A DNA stretch of 64,000 nucleotides from Przewalskia tangutica. Its lineage: Eukaryota; Streptophyta; Magnoliopsida; Solanales; Solanaceae. The DNA lies in contig CM056725.1 in assembly GCA_029844215.1 (NCBI GenBank), positions 36,548,485 through 36,612,484 of the forward strand, given 5' to 3'. Positions 47,511 through 58,669 of the stretch are shown piece by piece. Within the stretch, counting starts at the first letter, position 1. Each line of letters begins with the position of its first letter. Both the position numbers and the translations under genes were made by a program. The notes below the pieces were generated by a model that had not been told where the DNA came from, did no database searches, and saw only the letters and a program-made list of their open reading frames with translations.

Positions 47511-48216
47511 ATGCCTCGCGTGGCAACCCGGGCCCGGGAGGCAAAGCGGCGAGGCTGCGAGTAAAGTCTGAGAGGGTTACGTGGGCACAGCCCAATTATC
47601 ACCTTGGGTGGTGCTTCATTCGGGGAGTTCTGCGGCGTCACTAGCCCAGTGAGTTTAGCACGGCGGCGATTCCTCTGCGGCCATGATATTTGAACCTTGA
47701 TTCCACGGCCGGGAGCGGAGAATATAGATTTCAAGGAGGCGACCACATTACTAACTATGGATTTGACTACGAGAGAGTATACCGAGTATCGCGAGTCTTT
47801 ATGAATATCAACGGAAGGTTGTGCAAAAGTAAGTTCTTGATTAGGCGAGCATGGCACGTATGCGGGCTTATGCGCAGTGGCCGAGCGTAGAGATCGGCGG
47901 GTTAATGAAGGGCGAAGAAGAGGCGAGCGGCAAGGCCGCTGGTAACTTTCGAGGCGAGTCGCCTCACCGAATCAGTTATGCGCATCCACGGTGCGAAGGT
48001 CCTCCGCGGGGGTTCGGGGCGTTAGGTATGCAGAGTTGGTCGAGCTCGAGCTTCCGGTTCCACGATCCACGAAGGTTCGGCCATCCGATTCGATTTTCTC
48101 GGTGTTCACGATGTGGCGAGCATCATCTCAGGGAATGTCGTCTTTTAGTTGGTACTTGTTGTACCTATGACCGTCAGGGTCTGATGTCGAAAGAGTGTCC
48201 TTGCGGGAGGACTTAG
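47511..48216 (+). pseudogene. gag: gag remnant of element III
   Basis: ATG 47511 is chosen because it lies 110 nt after the hairpin and opens Met-Pro-Arg, like the other copies. The frame is lost within about 20 codons and recovered in other phases. The last part, about 47851-48216, is open and contains a Cys-x2-Cys-x3-His-type stretch (about 48107-48130) followed by a second Cys-rich run (about 48150-48200) where a zinc knuckle is expected; there the second Cys reads Tyr and the His reads Leu, so RNA binding would be lost. It ends at TAG 48214. No protease follows. Its sister copies are in I, VI, VII and VIII. Confidence 0.73.
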
Positions 48217-49109
48217 CCTTCAGGATCGGTGGGTAGTTCATCATCTTCCTTAGCTATGCGCCTACAGGCGAGTTTGATTAGAACAACTAAGGAGTGAAAG
48301 CGATGGATTCAGTATATCTTTAACCTGCAGGGTTTAGTATGTGTGATAAGGTGAGTATACCTTAAGTGTTATATTCGATAGCATTGTGTAAATGGTGATT
48401 AGAAATCTTGGTTAGTTAACCAAGTAAGATTTGGGGGATAGAGAAAGTGTGAGCCTTAGAGTGTTATACGTAGAGACCTTAGAAGTAAGGCCATCTCGAG
48501 TAAAAGATGTATTGTTTATGTTTGACCCTTATAGGAGTGCATAGTGCACGTGAGTTATGTTTGTGGGATTAGTCCCTGAGTAGTGTGGAATGAAAGAGGG
48601 TAGTTGAGCTAAGAAGACCGCTAGGTTTTAAACGTGATTAGTGAGAGTTTCCTTGGGGAGCTAGCGTTTTCGGCGTTCTTAGGGTCGGGTTGAGGCCACG
48701 TTGCGGGTCAACCCGCGGCATGTTTGGTGGTGGGGTCGGTTTGTGGTGGTCGCCTTGTGGTAGGGTCACGAGGTGTTAGGCGAGTTTAGTTAACCAACGT
48801 ATGATTTCATGGATGCATTCGACCAGTAGTTGGGCCGAGGAGGTCAGCCGTGTTGTCTTCTAGCAAATACCGTTTACTCGGCAGAGGGTTATGCGAGATG
48901 ATATATCAGAAAGGTTGTAAAGGCTGCGAGGTGCCTACCTTCACCTTATGTCGAGCAGTGGAGCCAGTTGCGTTGTTTCTTTTACGGAGGTTTTACCGTG
49001 CAAGGTTAGGAACTCAGTAAGTCTCGAATCACATTCGCCCTCGGGCGGTGTTTGGATTTCGAGGATAGTTGCGAGAATTGTTGTCTCTGTTGAAGGAGTG
49101 TTTAAGCTA
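48217..49109 (+). other. Non-coding middle interior of element III, with hairpin
   Basis: AT-richer sequence shared with VII and VIII, then a perfect 8-bp stem CGGGTTGA/TCAACCCG (48686-48715, 14-nt loop) and the GGGTCACGAG segment common to all interiors. No conserved protein is seen. Confidence 0.7.
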
Positions 49110-49375
49110 CCATTTCGGTGTTCGGATGTCGCCTTATGAAGCCTTGTAGGCGGATGTGTGAGTCGCCGGTCGATTGGTTCGATGTTGGCGAGATTGAGAT
49201 AGTTGGTTGAGCTTGTTCCGGCAGTGTGGATTGAGTAAAGCTTGTCTAGAAGAGGTTCGCGGCTCGGAGAAATCGTGCGGATAATCGGCGGCGCTTAGAG
49301 TTCGAGTTGACGGTCGGTCTTCTTGAAAGTACCACCGGGTTGGGTGTGACGAGTTTTGGAATACTGAGAGGAACT
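49110..49375 (+). pseudogene. pol: Integrase C-terminal remnant in element III
   Basis: It reads Ser-Pro-Tyr-Glu-Ala-Leu early on (about 49127-49146), then a Phe-Asp-Val-Gly-Glu stretch and an Arg-rich run before Leu-Glu-Phe-Glu. This matches element II at about 7670-7875. In an intact element this lies between the integrase core and the chromodomain. Reverse transcriptase, RNase H and the catalytic core are all absent upstream. Confidence 0.68.
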
Positions 49376-49864
49376 TAGCCGAGTTACTTTGGGCCTTTGA
49401 GTTCATGTGAAGAATAGGCGGGTTGCCTATATGTTAGCATTTGCCGTCCGACTTAGGAAGCGGTCGTCGATCTTCGTGTTATGTTCGAGAAGGAAATCGG
49501 AGATCCATCGAGTATTCGGCTAATGATGACCAAGTTGAAGATGATAACCCGAGTTTTGAATCTGAAGCGATGTCGAAATGTAATAAGTTCGAATGTCACG
49601 ACATCTTCGATGATCGCATGCAGCCGGTACCATTTGTTGGAGTCGCCGGGTGACACTAGAACCTCGCGGCAAAGTGACAAAAGTGGTATGCTTTATGATG
49701 TTAGAGGTGCTTCCGTGGACTTGGATGTAAGCATTTTGCGCGATTGTTTGGTGGCCATGTGTGATGAGTTTGTCCTCGTAAGTATAGTAGTGAAGACTAT
49801 CTTTGGTAGCGTTTGTTTGAGACTTAGAAGGAACATTCGGGACGAATGTTTCTAAGAGGGAGAA
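49376..49864 (+). other. 3' interior of element III with purine tract
   Basis: No recognisable protein. It ends with the inverted repeat GAACATTCGG/GACGAATGTTTC (49831-49852) and the purine tract AAGAGGGAGAA (49854-49864) just before the LTR. Confidence 0.75.
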
Positions 49865-52800
49865 TGTTATACCCGTATTTCAGTATATGCGTGGGGCGTG
49901 CGTGAAAAATTTGAACTTGTGATTTAGGCTTGGCGAATTCTTTTGTTCACAACACGATTAGAGTCGTTTTTAAATGAAAGCGTTTCCACGACTTTCGTAG
50001 GGAATTTCGGCTATGTCATTTTTAATTTTTGCGGATTTTTCCGAGAGGCGAAACATTTTGGACCAAAGAGGCGACACTTGTCACCTCTCATTGGAACACC
50101 TTAGGCGGTAAAGGGGTTGGCGAATGGCCATTGTTTGGTCAAGGGTTGGTAGGATATTTTGGTGGTAGATGGATAAGGTGCACTTGGCAAGATCTTGGCC
50201 TACACTTTCCTTGCACTTGGCAAGATCTTGGCCATTGGTTGGCCTTCACTTGACCTATAAATACCCACCCCTTTGAAGACTAATTCATCCACAAAATTGC
50301 CTAAGTCTTGAAAGCTCTCCTTCTCCCTCCCTTTGTGTTGAGTTCGGCCGAGGGCCTCCCCCTTGTGGCCGAGAGCCCCCCCCCCCGCGAGGGGTGCTAG
50401 TAGAGTGTACCCACTAGCCTAGTTGTCTTCGTATAATACCCCCTCTTGTTAGAAATACTCTCAAAGTATTGTTATTATGCCCAATTACCTTAGCCATATA
50501 CCTTGTAGTATTCTAAGGTTATACCTTTACAAAAAGCCCGGAAATACTATTATACTTCCCTTGACCACAAAACCCGAAACCTAAGGAAAATCTCCATAGT
50601 TAGTTGGAGTATTAAGTAGAAGTTGGTTAGAACTTCTAAGGGTTGTTTGGAGTGGAGTCGGGCCTTGAGTAGGAGCTAAACCTTGCTCGGGATCGACATT
50701 TAAACTCGGATAATTATGGGCTTATCGAGGTAAATATCTTGTCCCCTATTGTAATTGGAAATTACATGTTGTTAGATTATATAGTTGAAGTATACTATAT
50801 ATATAGTCTTGAGCGTTGTTATCGGCAATGTCTTTTGACTTAAGCTGAATAATAAGAAACTTTTTGAAAGAAGAATCTTGAATCAGTATTTACATAGAAT
50901 TTGTATTCTGATAGACTTGTGTAGCTTTTACGTGAGGTAGAATTGTACGTCCGGATTAAGCGTATAACCCCCTGGTTGGCTTGGTAGCCGGCCCGATGAG
51001 AGGAGATTTCTGTTGTTGCGGGGAAGTCTGCCAATTTTACGTAGAATGTTCTCTGAAGGGATCTAAATGTTAATAAGCGCCTTGTGGCCTTATAGGTTGA
51101 AGTACTACGTGTGGCGCGATTTACTTGGCTTAAAGGTAGCCAAGCGGTTGGAAGTACTTGGAGCGTTTTGCTATTAGTCGATAATCGTCGCGGTATGTGA
51201 ACCTCTTCCTATCTCTTCTAGCATGATATGTGTGAACTATGTAGTACGGTAGGCGTACGTGTGCTAAATGTATTTGATTGGTTTAAAACATAAAGTGTTA
51301 TAACGGCTTTATGGGAAGTTGGTTATAACGACTTTATGTTGGTAAGAAAATACTTGTGGTTTTAAAAGGTAAGATTTGAACTATAAGCGGCTTGTTATGT
51401 GTTAATAAAGAACTTGAAGTATTTCAAAAGATTTTGAATCATTTGAAAGAAGAAGTAATACTTGGTTTTGAAAACTTAAGAGTTATACTAGCTTTATGGG
51501 AAGTTAGGTAATAACGGCTTAAGAATGTTTCTTGATTTGAATCGAATGTGTATCGACAAACCAACTGCGGCGTTAATAAAAGGAAATGTTTTGTGATTAA
51601 GTATTATTAAAACCAGTAGAAACTTCCATCTGCATAGAAGCTAAGATGAGACAAAATGATATTTCCTAGATCATGGCTGCTGTAATAAGATTGTTATAAA
51701 CAAGAATATCCTACTCACATATAAGACTTATGTTTCTCAGATAGTTTAAAGGAGAATTATATTCTTAAATGAATAAGACTATGAACTACGAAACCTTTCT
51801 AAAAAAGGCAAACTTGAACATTGGAAACTAGGCAAACTTGAACATTGGAAATTAGGCAAACTTGAACATTGGAAAAGAATGTGGCTACTTGATTTTACAA
51901 AGAGAAGTAATTGAGTTACTCTAAAAAGATAATCACTCTATTTTCATATACTACAGGTATTGTGTGGTTTTTGTGAAGTAACGTATCTTTTAAAGATTTA
52001 ATGTATGAAGTACTTTGGGGATAGGTACCCGAACTTGTTAGTAGAAAGTACCTTGTGTGAATAACTTGATTGTATTGGTTTGTGATAACCTTGTAATACT
52101 TTCTTGTTGATTTGATAAGTAAGCATGTTAGGATGCTACGTGTGTTAGTATCTTGTGATTATTGTGTAAGGGGGTCACTCTTGTTGTGCTTACGTTGTCA
52201 AGCGTTAAGCGTTATCTTGTTATTGTATCACATACCCCGGACTTATTATCAGGGCTTGCCACCCTTGATGCGGGTCTATACGGCTATGCGATCCTTGTGA
52301 CTATCGCGAGTCGCGGTAGCTCGGGATTGATCATTCCGGTGTTTAGCCCGATGCGGGGATTCCCTATGCGATGCTGTTGAGACTATGCGGTCTTTGAGAC
52401 TATGCGGGTGCGGGAGCCTAGGCGGATACCGAGGGTTAGTGCGCCGATGCGGGGTATACCTCGGTGATGCAGGACCATGATTCGAGGAATACCTCATGCG
52501 GGTCGTGGGTGACCTATGCGGGCTGCGAGAGTTCGAGGATAGACGCGCATTGATATTGCGGTAGTGGCGGCTTCGATCATGTGGTGCGATGCAGAAAGAC
52601 CTCGGGATACGATTTGTGGTATTTTTGATGCGTGGGTCTTAGTAGTCGGCTATGCCTTCGTACTTGCCGTGCGGTTTTATTGTGATAACTTTGAGGCGTG
52701 AATCACGACTTGACATGATTGCTTATTTATTGTGAGCGTAGTTTGGTTATCATACATGTCTCTGCTTTATATAGACTACTATGATTTCATTTACTGATTT

Positions 52801-53254
52801 ATTTTGATTTCACATACTTGGTACTGTTGTCTTGACCTCCTTGAAGTGCGTTTCATCTGCAGTAAAGTACACCGATCGTTTATCCTCGCTCTTAGGGTCA
52901 CAGTTTAGCGTTTGGGAAAGCTCCGTTTCTCCGGAGGCTTATCTTGGTATAGTCCCCTGTCATTGTAGGTATTTACATTCAGGGGTATGGCGGGGCCCTG
53001 TCCCGCCATTGTTGTCGTATCATTTCTTAGAAGTGCATGTAATCTTGTTGTGGCGGGGTTGTAAAAAAGTTAAAGCTGTTCATTTGTAGGAGTTGTTATT
53101 TATATATATGCGAAAGGCAAGTTTTCCTCAGTTCTTGTTTTGTACTTCATTTGTTTCATGTATGTGTTTTATGTTCCGCTGATTACTCTGATGTTGTATC
53201 ACTAGGGTGCCCGGGGTAAGGCACCAGTCACGGGCCCAGATTCGGGTCGTGACA
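49865..53254 (+). repeat. Element III 3' LTR (~3.39 kb, uninterrupted)
   Basis: TGTTATACCC to GGGTCGTGACA. TATA box 50256-50263, donor-like GGTATGT (51192-51198), GTTATAACGG repeats (about 51297-51340), conserved block about 51546-51725, 24-bp triplicate about 51807-51876, minisatellite about 52260-52580. It serves as the template that shows where V inserted in the 5' LTR. Confidence 0.94.
50256..50263 (+). promoter_or_regulatory. TATA box of element III 3' LTR
   Basis: TATAAATA after CCATTGGTTGGCC, in the same place as in 14041-14048. Confidence 0.75.
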
Positions 53255-53426
53255 ATAAGTTGCCTAGATTGTGAAAATTTGGAGTTACTTGATTTCAAGC
53301 TTTGAAATGAGTTTTCTAAAAATGTAGTAACTTACTTTGAAAAAATAGACACGCCTTGATACTACGGGTGTTAGTATCTTGGGGCTTTACATAGAAAGGA
53401 GTCTTTTATAAAAGAATGTACGTACG

Positions 53427-54306
53427 TAGTACTTTGGCTTGTTAAAAGAGAATTATTCTAAGTGTGCCTTGATAAGTACTTTGGCTTGTTAAAATAGAAT
53501 TATTCTAAGTGTGCCTTGATAAATACTTTGGCTTGTTAAAAGAGAATTATTCTATGTATGCCTTGATTAGTACTTTGGCTTGTTAAAAGAGAATTATTCT
53601 ATGTATAAGCAGTTAGTACTTTGGCTTGATAAATTGAGGATTTGTCTAAGTGTGCCTTGATAAGTACTTTGGCTTGTTAAAGAGAATTATTCTAAGTGTG
53701 CCTTGATTAGTACTTTGGCTTGTTAAAGAGAATTATTCTATGTATAAGCAGTTAGTACTTTGGCTTGATAAATTGAGGATTTGTCTAAGTGTGCCTTGAT
53801 AAGTACTTTGGCTTGTTAAAGAGAATTATTCTAAGTGTGCCTTGGTAAGTAATTTGGCTTGTTAAATGAGAATTATTCTATTTGTGCCTTGATAAGTACT
53901 TTGGCTTGTTAAAAGAGAATTATTCTATGTATGCCTTGATTAGTACTTTGGCTTGTTAAAAGAGAATTATTCTATGTATAACTTGATTAGTACTTTGGCT
54001 TGATAAATTGAGGATTTGTCTAAGTGTGCCTTGATAAGTACTTTGGCTTGTTAAAAGAGAATTATTTTAAGTGTGCCTTGATAAGTACTTTGGCTTGTTA
54101 AAAGAGAATTATTCTATGTATGCCTTGATTAGTACTTTGGCTTGATAAATTGAGGATTTGTCTAAGTGTGCCTTGATAAGTACTTTGGCTTGTTAAAAGA
54201 GAATTATTCTATGTATGCCTTGATTAGTACTTTGGCTTGATAAATTGAGAATTTGTCTAAGTATGCCGTGATAAGTACTTGGGCTTGTTAATTGAGAATT
54301 GCCTAT
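53427..54306 (+). repeat. ~47-bp tandem array in solo LTR B1
   Basis: About 19 units of TAAGTACTTTGGCTTGTTAA plus AAGAGAATTATTCTAAGTGTGCCTTGA in two pieces. Two variants occur, one with TGTTAAAAGAGAATTATTC and one with TGATAAATTGAGGATTTGTC, in an irregular higher-order pattern. No coding potential. Confidence 0.92.
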
Positions 54307-54404
54307 GTGTCTTTGGAAATAGCCGGTTGTGTGCTATTGGTATATCGATCGTTTGGGTCATTCCGGGTTTGTGGCATTTGCATAATTAGTGGATTTGCTA
54401 CCCG

Positions 54405-54660
54405 ATCACGAGGAATACCTCATGCGAGTTCGTAGGGCTTATGCGGGTGAAATAGTCCCGTGCGGGCGGGTCCGACCTATCGAGGAATACCTCATGCGAG
54501 TCCGTAAGGGCTTATGCGGGTGAAATAGTCCTATGCGAGAATACCTCATGCGGGTCGAAAGGGCTTATGCGGGTGAAATAGTCCCATGCGGGCGGGTCCG
54601 ACTATCACGAGAATACCTCGCGGGTCCACGCGACCTATGCGGGTGAAATAGTCCCAGGAA
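54405..54660 (+). repeat. GC-rich minisatellite in solo LTR B1
   Basis: Three to four degenerate units with GAATACCTCATGCGGGTC and GGTGAAATAGTCCCATGCGG, about 60-80 bp apart. The reverse complement of the same motifs is found in element IV at 55575-55745. Confidence 0.82.
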
Positions 54661-55524
54661 TAGGATTGCTAAATGATACTGCGGGCGGATGGTCCTGCTT
54701 GATCATGAGCTTCCTAGTTTATATTGTAAGGATACTACTGTTTACTCTCATTGTTAGTAAGGCACAATGTGTTGTATTTTGATTATCATATATGTCCCCG
54801 GATTTGTTTGTGTTACCCTATGGTCATGCTTTTACGAGGTGGGACTTGGTGTTCATGTATCCTTATTGGTGTTATTACATCATGGACTGCCGGCAGTGAG
54901 GAAGGATTCCACGGGCATGATTGATATTATGGGCGTGAGACCCATGGTTATATTGAGTAATGACTTTGAGGGCCTGCGTCCCTGACTTGATATGACTGCT
55001 TATGTGTTATGTACTGTAGGTTGGCTATCATACATGTCTCCTGTTTTGTTTAGACTGTTATGATTTCATTACAGTACTTATTGTTCACATACTTGGTACA
55101 TTCTTCGTACTGACCTCCTTCGGGGGGCTGCGTTCATGCCGCAGGTTTAGGTACGCAGTTCGGCGATCGGCAGGTGTAGGATCCTGCTCAGGGTTTTGGA
55201 TAAGCTCCTTCTATTCCGGAGTTTATCTTTGGTATATGTCCTTCAGTACAGGCTTTGTATAGTTTTGGGTACGGCGGGGCCTTGTCCCGTCATAGTTGAT
55301 TTAACTCTGAAGTGCGTATTCATATGTGGGATTGGACTCATGTACGGTGTAGTGTCTTTTGTTTATGTATATATGGCAGCCTTGTCGGCTTTGCCTTTGC
55401 ACGTACGTTTGTTTTAGAAAAAAAAATGAGGTGTTATTTCAGTTCCGCAGCTTACTTGTATTGTTAAGGTAGAAGGGTGCCCAGGTAGGGCACCAGTCAC
55501 GGGCCCGGGGTTCGGGCTGTGACA

Positions 55525-58500
55525 CTTATGACCAACTTAGGGCCACCTGCCCATAGTATCATTTGACAATCCTACTCCTGGGACTATTTCACCCGCAAGG
55601 GCCGTATGGACCCGCATGAGGTAACTTCCTCGCATAGACTGTATCCGCCCGCATAGGTCGTATGGACCCGCATGAGGTATTCCTCGCATAGGACTATTTC
55701 ACCCGCACAGGACTATTTCATCCGCTTAGGCCCGATGGGCCCGCAATGAGTACAAACGCCGCACTCGCATCATGGGTAGCAAATCCATGGAATTAGTAGT
55801 AACCCGGGGCTTTACCCCGTAAGAATAACATAAACTAGCACAACCGGCTATCATACATAACATAAGCACTACCGGCTTATCATACATAACATAAGCACTA
55901 CCGGCTTATCATACATAACATAAGCACTACCGACTTATCATACATAACATAAGCACTACCGGCTTATCATACATAACATAAGCAAGTCAAGAAACCCCCC
56001 TAACTTCTTATTAGCCTTATTCATATACACTCTTATTTTAGTTTACTTAAGGCACTAACATATCATTATAAAATCCGGGAATTTAACCCAAAGTACTACG
56101 TACCATTATTCTTTTAAAATGACCCTTTTTCCATATAAAACTTCCAAGATACTAATAACCGTAGCATCAAGTCATATCTACTTTTCAAGACAAGTCACAA
56201 TACTTTTTAGAAATACATTTATCGGCTTCTAAATCAAGTGACTTCCACTTTAAAAATATTTAAGCAATTGATGCCTTTAAATCAAATTGCCCTTCATTAT
56301 TTCAAGTCATCTCTTTGTTTACAATACTAGAAAAAAACCATTCTTTTAACCTTCCATAAAGTTGTTATAACCAACTTCCCATAAAGCCGTTATAACTCTT
56401 TATGTCTTAGGCAAATTCATTCCTTTTATAACCAAGAGACTTATACTTTCAAATCAAGTTACATAACTTTCAAAATACTTCATGTCTCTTAACTTTTAGA
56501 AACCAAGTTTCTTAACTTAGAATATCAATTCTCTTTTCTTTAAGAAAATCAAGTTACATATGCTTTCCCCGAATCAAGTATTCTATACTTTTAAATCAAG
56601 TCATTCCTTCCTTTAAAAATCAAGTCCCATAACTTGAAAATAAAGTCTCTTAACCTATTTAGAATTCAAGGTTCATAGTCTTAAAACTTCATACGTAAAC
56701 TCTTTTAATTCAGTAACATATACTTTTATGCGTTGTGAATAGGTTATACTTATTTATAACGATCTTATTAAAGCAGCCATGATCTAGACAATGTAATACA
56801 ATTTTGTCTTATCTTAGCTTCTATGCAGATGGAGGATTCTACTCATTTTAATTTAATTGATTGCCGATACATTTTCTTTTATTAACGCTGCAATGACTTG
56901 TTCGATACTTATTCTCATACGTGCAGTAACTTAGCAAAGTCAACTCGACTTCAAATACTTCCTAACGACTCTTACCAACATCCCCCATAAGACTTGGTAA
57001 GAACCTAGGATAACTTAGACGTAACTTTTACATAGAGTAAATCAACATACATACCTCTTAACTTCTAAGAGTGGAAGGAGTCATGAAATAGCACCACATG
57101 TATATTATATACATAGAATCATGTCAAAAGAAGGAAAAAGTTCACATACCTCGCGACGATTATCGACAAGTAGCAAAATGCTCCAAAGTACTTCAACCTT
57201 GATAGCTATTCCATCCCTTAAGTAGAATACGCAATACGTAGTACTTCAACCTATAATGGTCATATTACGTCTATTAACAAACGTAGAATATTCTAAGTGT
57301 AAAGTCACCAAATTCTACGGAAAATCGGACAACACTTCCTTTGTTTCTACGTACTTTTCCACCTTTCTCAAGGCCCGAAAATCAATAACCAAACGCCACA
57401 TTTAAGGCCCAACAATTCAGCAAATACAAAGGGGATTACACGTCTAATAGGACGTGTGAAATTCTGCCCCACAATTAATATAAATTTGTCCTACAAGTTA
57501 AGCCATTCTCGGCTTCCATCCATATCAACAACAATGTCAATTTTCCGTTCAATTCCTTTTTAATCCAAGTTGTTATTCCAACATGTTATATACATAATAA
57601 AAATTACAACAACTATAAAACCTTTCTTCTTTAACATTCGACGATTGTAACTACCGTCCAAATTAATTACAACATTAATGGCTAACTTGTCCATTTTTCG
57701 GTTTTAACATGTCGACATGATCCAAATCTTTTCAAACTCCAATATATATACCACATGCTCATTTATTAACTACTATAACATGTAATCTTCAATTACATTA
57801 AGAAGGTGAAGATTTTACCTCAATAAGCCCTAATAATGTCCAAGCGTAAAAGTCGATCCTTAGCAACTTTTAGCTCATCTTCTTATGTTCCAATCCGCTC
57901 CAAGCACTCCTTAGAAGCTCATGAAGAACTCCTCTTCAAGTTCCATCTTCAAAGTTGAAGAACACCTTAGGGTTTCGCCTTGCGACTAACGTAAAACGTC
58001 ATTTTTCCGAGATCTTTCTATTGAGATATCCTTACAATACCCTTAGAGACCTTGGGTTAAAGTATTGTGAATAATGGACAACAATTGAAAAAATTTCATG
58101 TCTCTTCTAGCTCAAACCCGAGAGCTTCCTAAAAGAACAACAAGTTCTTGGCTAATTTTTCTAAGTGTAGAATGATCATGTCTTGCACTACTAGTATGGA
58201 TATATATTACAACCAATGGTATAGATTACAACACATGTTAGGTTTGGATGGAAGATATCAAGCTCTTTACTTAGCAAGACTTGGTCATCTTAACATTGGC
58301 CAAATGACCATTATACCCTTGTAAAATTCGAACAAACCAATGTGGGGGGGGGGGGGTGTGACACGTGTCTCCCTCCCATTCGTCCATAAAATTTCATAAC
58401 CCTCGTTGGCCCCACAAAATGTAAAATTTCTCGGGTGGGCCCCACGTGACCAAATCCATAAAAATAAATTCCATAATGTTAATAAATTTCATACTCTTCA

Positions 58501-58669
58501 AATAAGGCATTTTGAAAATCCAATTCTCATCAACGAACATTTTCCTTTCCGACGTTCGGAAGATTTTTCCTTCGGAAAAACAATTCCTTCTTTCGTACCA
58601 GTTCTTTTTCAAGTCTTGATTCCTTACGTACATTCTCTTATACATGTCCTGGAATTACGGGGTGTAACA
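55525..58669 (-). repeat. Element IV 3' LTR, right part (family B)
   Basis: It begins with the second CTTAT copy (55525-55529), aligns with 61044 onward of the partner LTR and ends GGGGTGTAACA. Contents: GC-rich minisatellite 55575-55745, 29-bp tandem repeat, conserved block about 56735-56930, donor-like site (complement ACATACCTCGCG, about 57143-57154) and palindrome TGTGACACGTGTC about 58356-58368. It differs from the partner mostly by substitutions. Confidence 0.93.
55837..55983 (-). repeat. 29-bp tandem repeat, five copies
   Basis: GCACTACCGGCTTATCATAC plus ATAACATAA repeated five times almost perfectly. The partner LTR has only three copies (61356-61442). Confidence 0.93.

Larger units (their letters stand above)
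13643..53254 (+). mobile_element. Element III: non-autonomous family A retrotransposon, split by nested insertions
   Basis: The 5' LTR is 13643-15419 plus 46113-47307, the interior 47308-49864 and the 3' LTR 49865-53254, flanked by ATAAG on both sides. About 30.7 kb of younger insertions (solo LTR V and all it contains) lie within the 5' LTR. The interior has gag and an integrase C-terminal fragment but no protease or reverse transcriptase. Confidence 0.93.
53255..55524 (+). repeat. Solo LTR B1, right part
   Basis: It begins with the second ATAAG copy (53255-53259) and ends GGGCTGTGACA, followed by CTTAT. It contains a long 47-bp tandem array, a GC-rich minisatellite (about 54405-54660) and a tail with GGTGCCC..GGGCACC near the end. 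Confidence 0.9.

Noticed and set aside
53427..54306. Possible centromeric satellite
   Set aside because: The array is short, the unit is 47 bp and it is confined to one LTR; typical plant centromere units are longer and arrays far larger.
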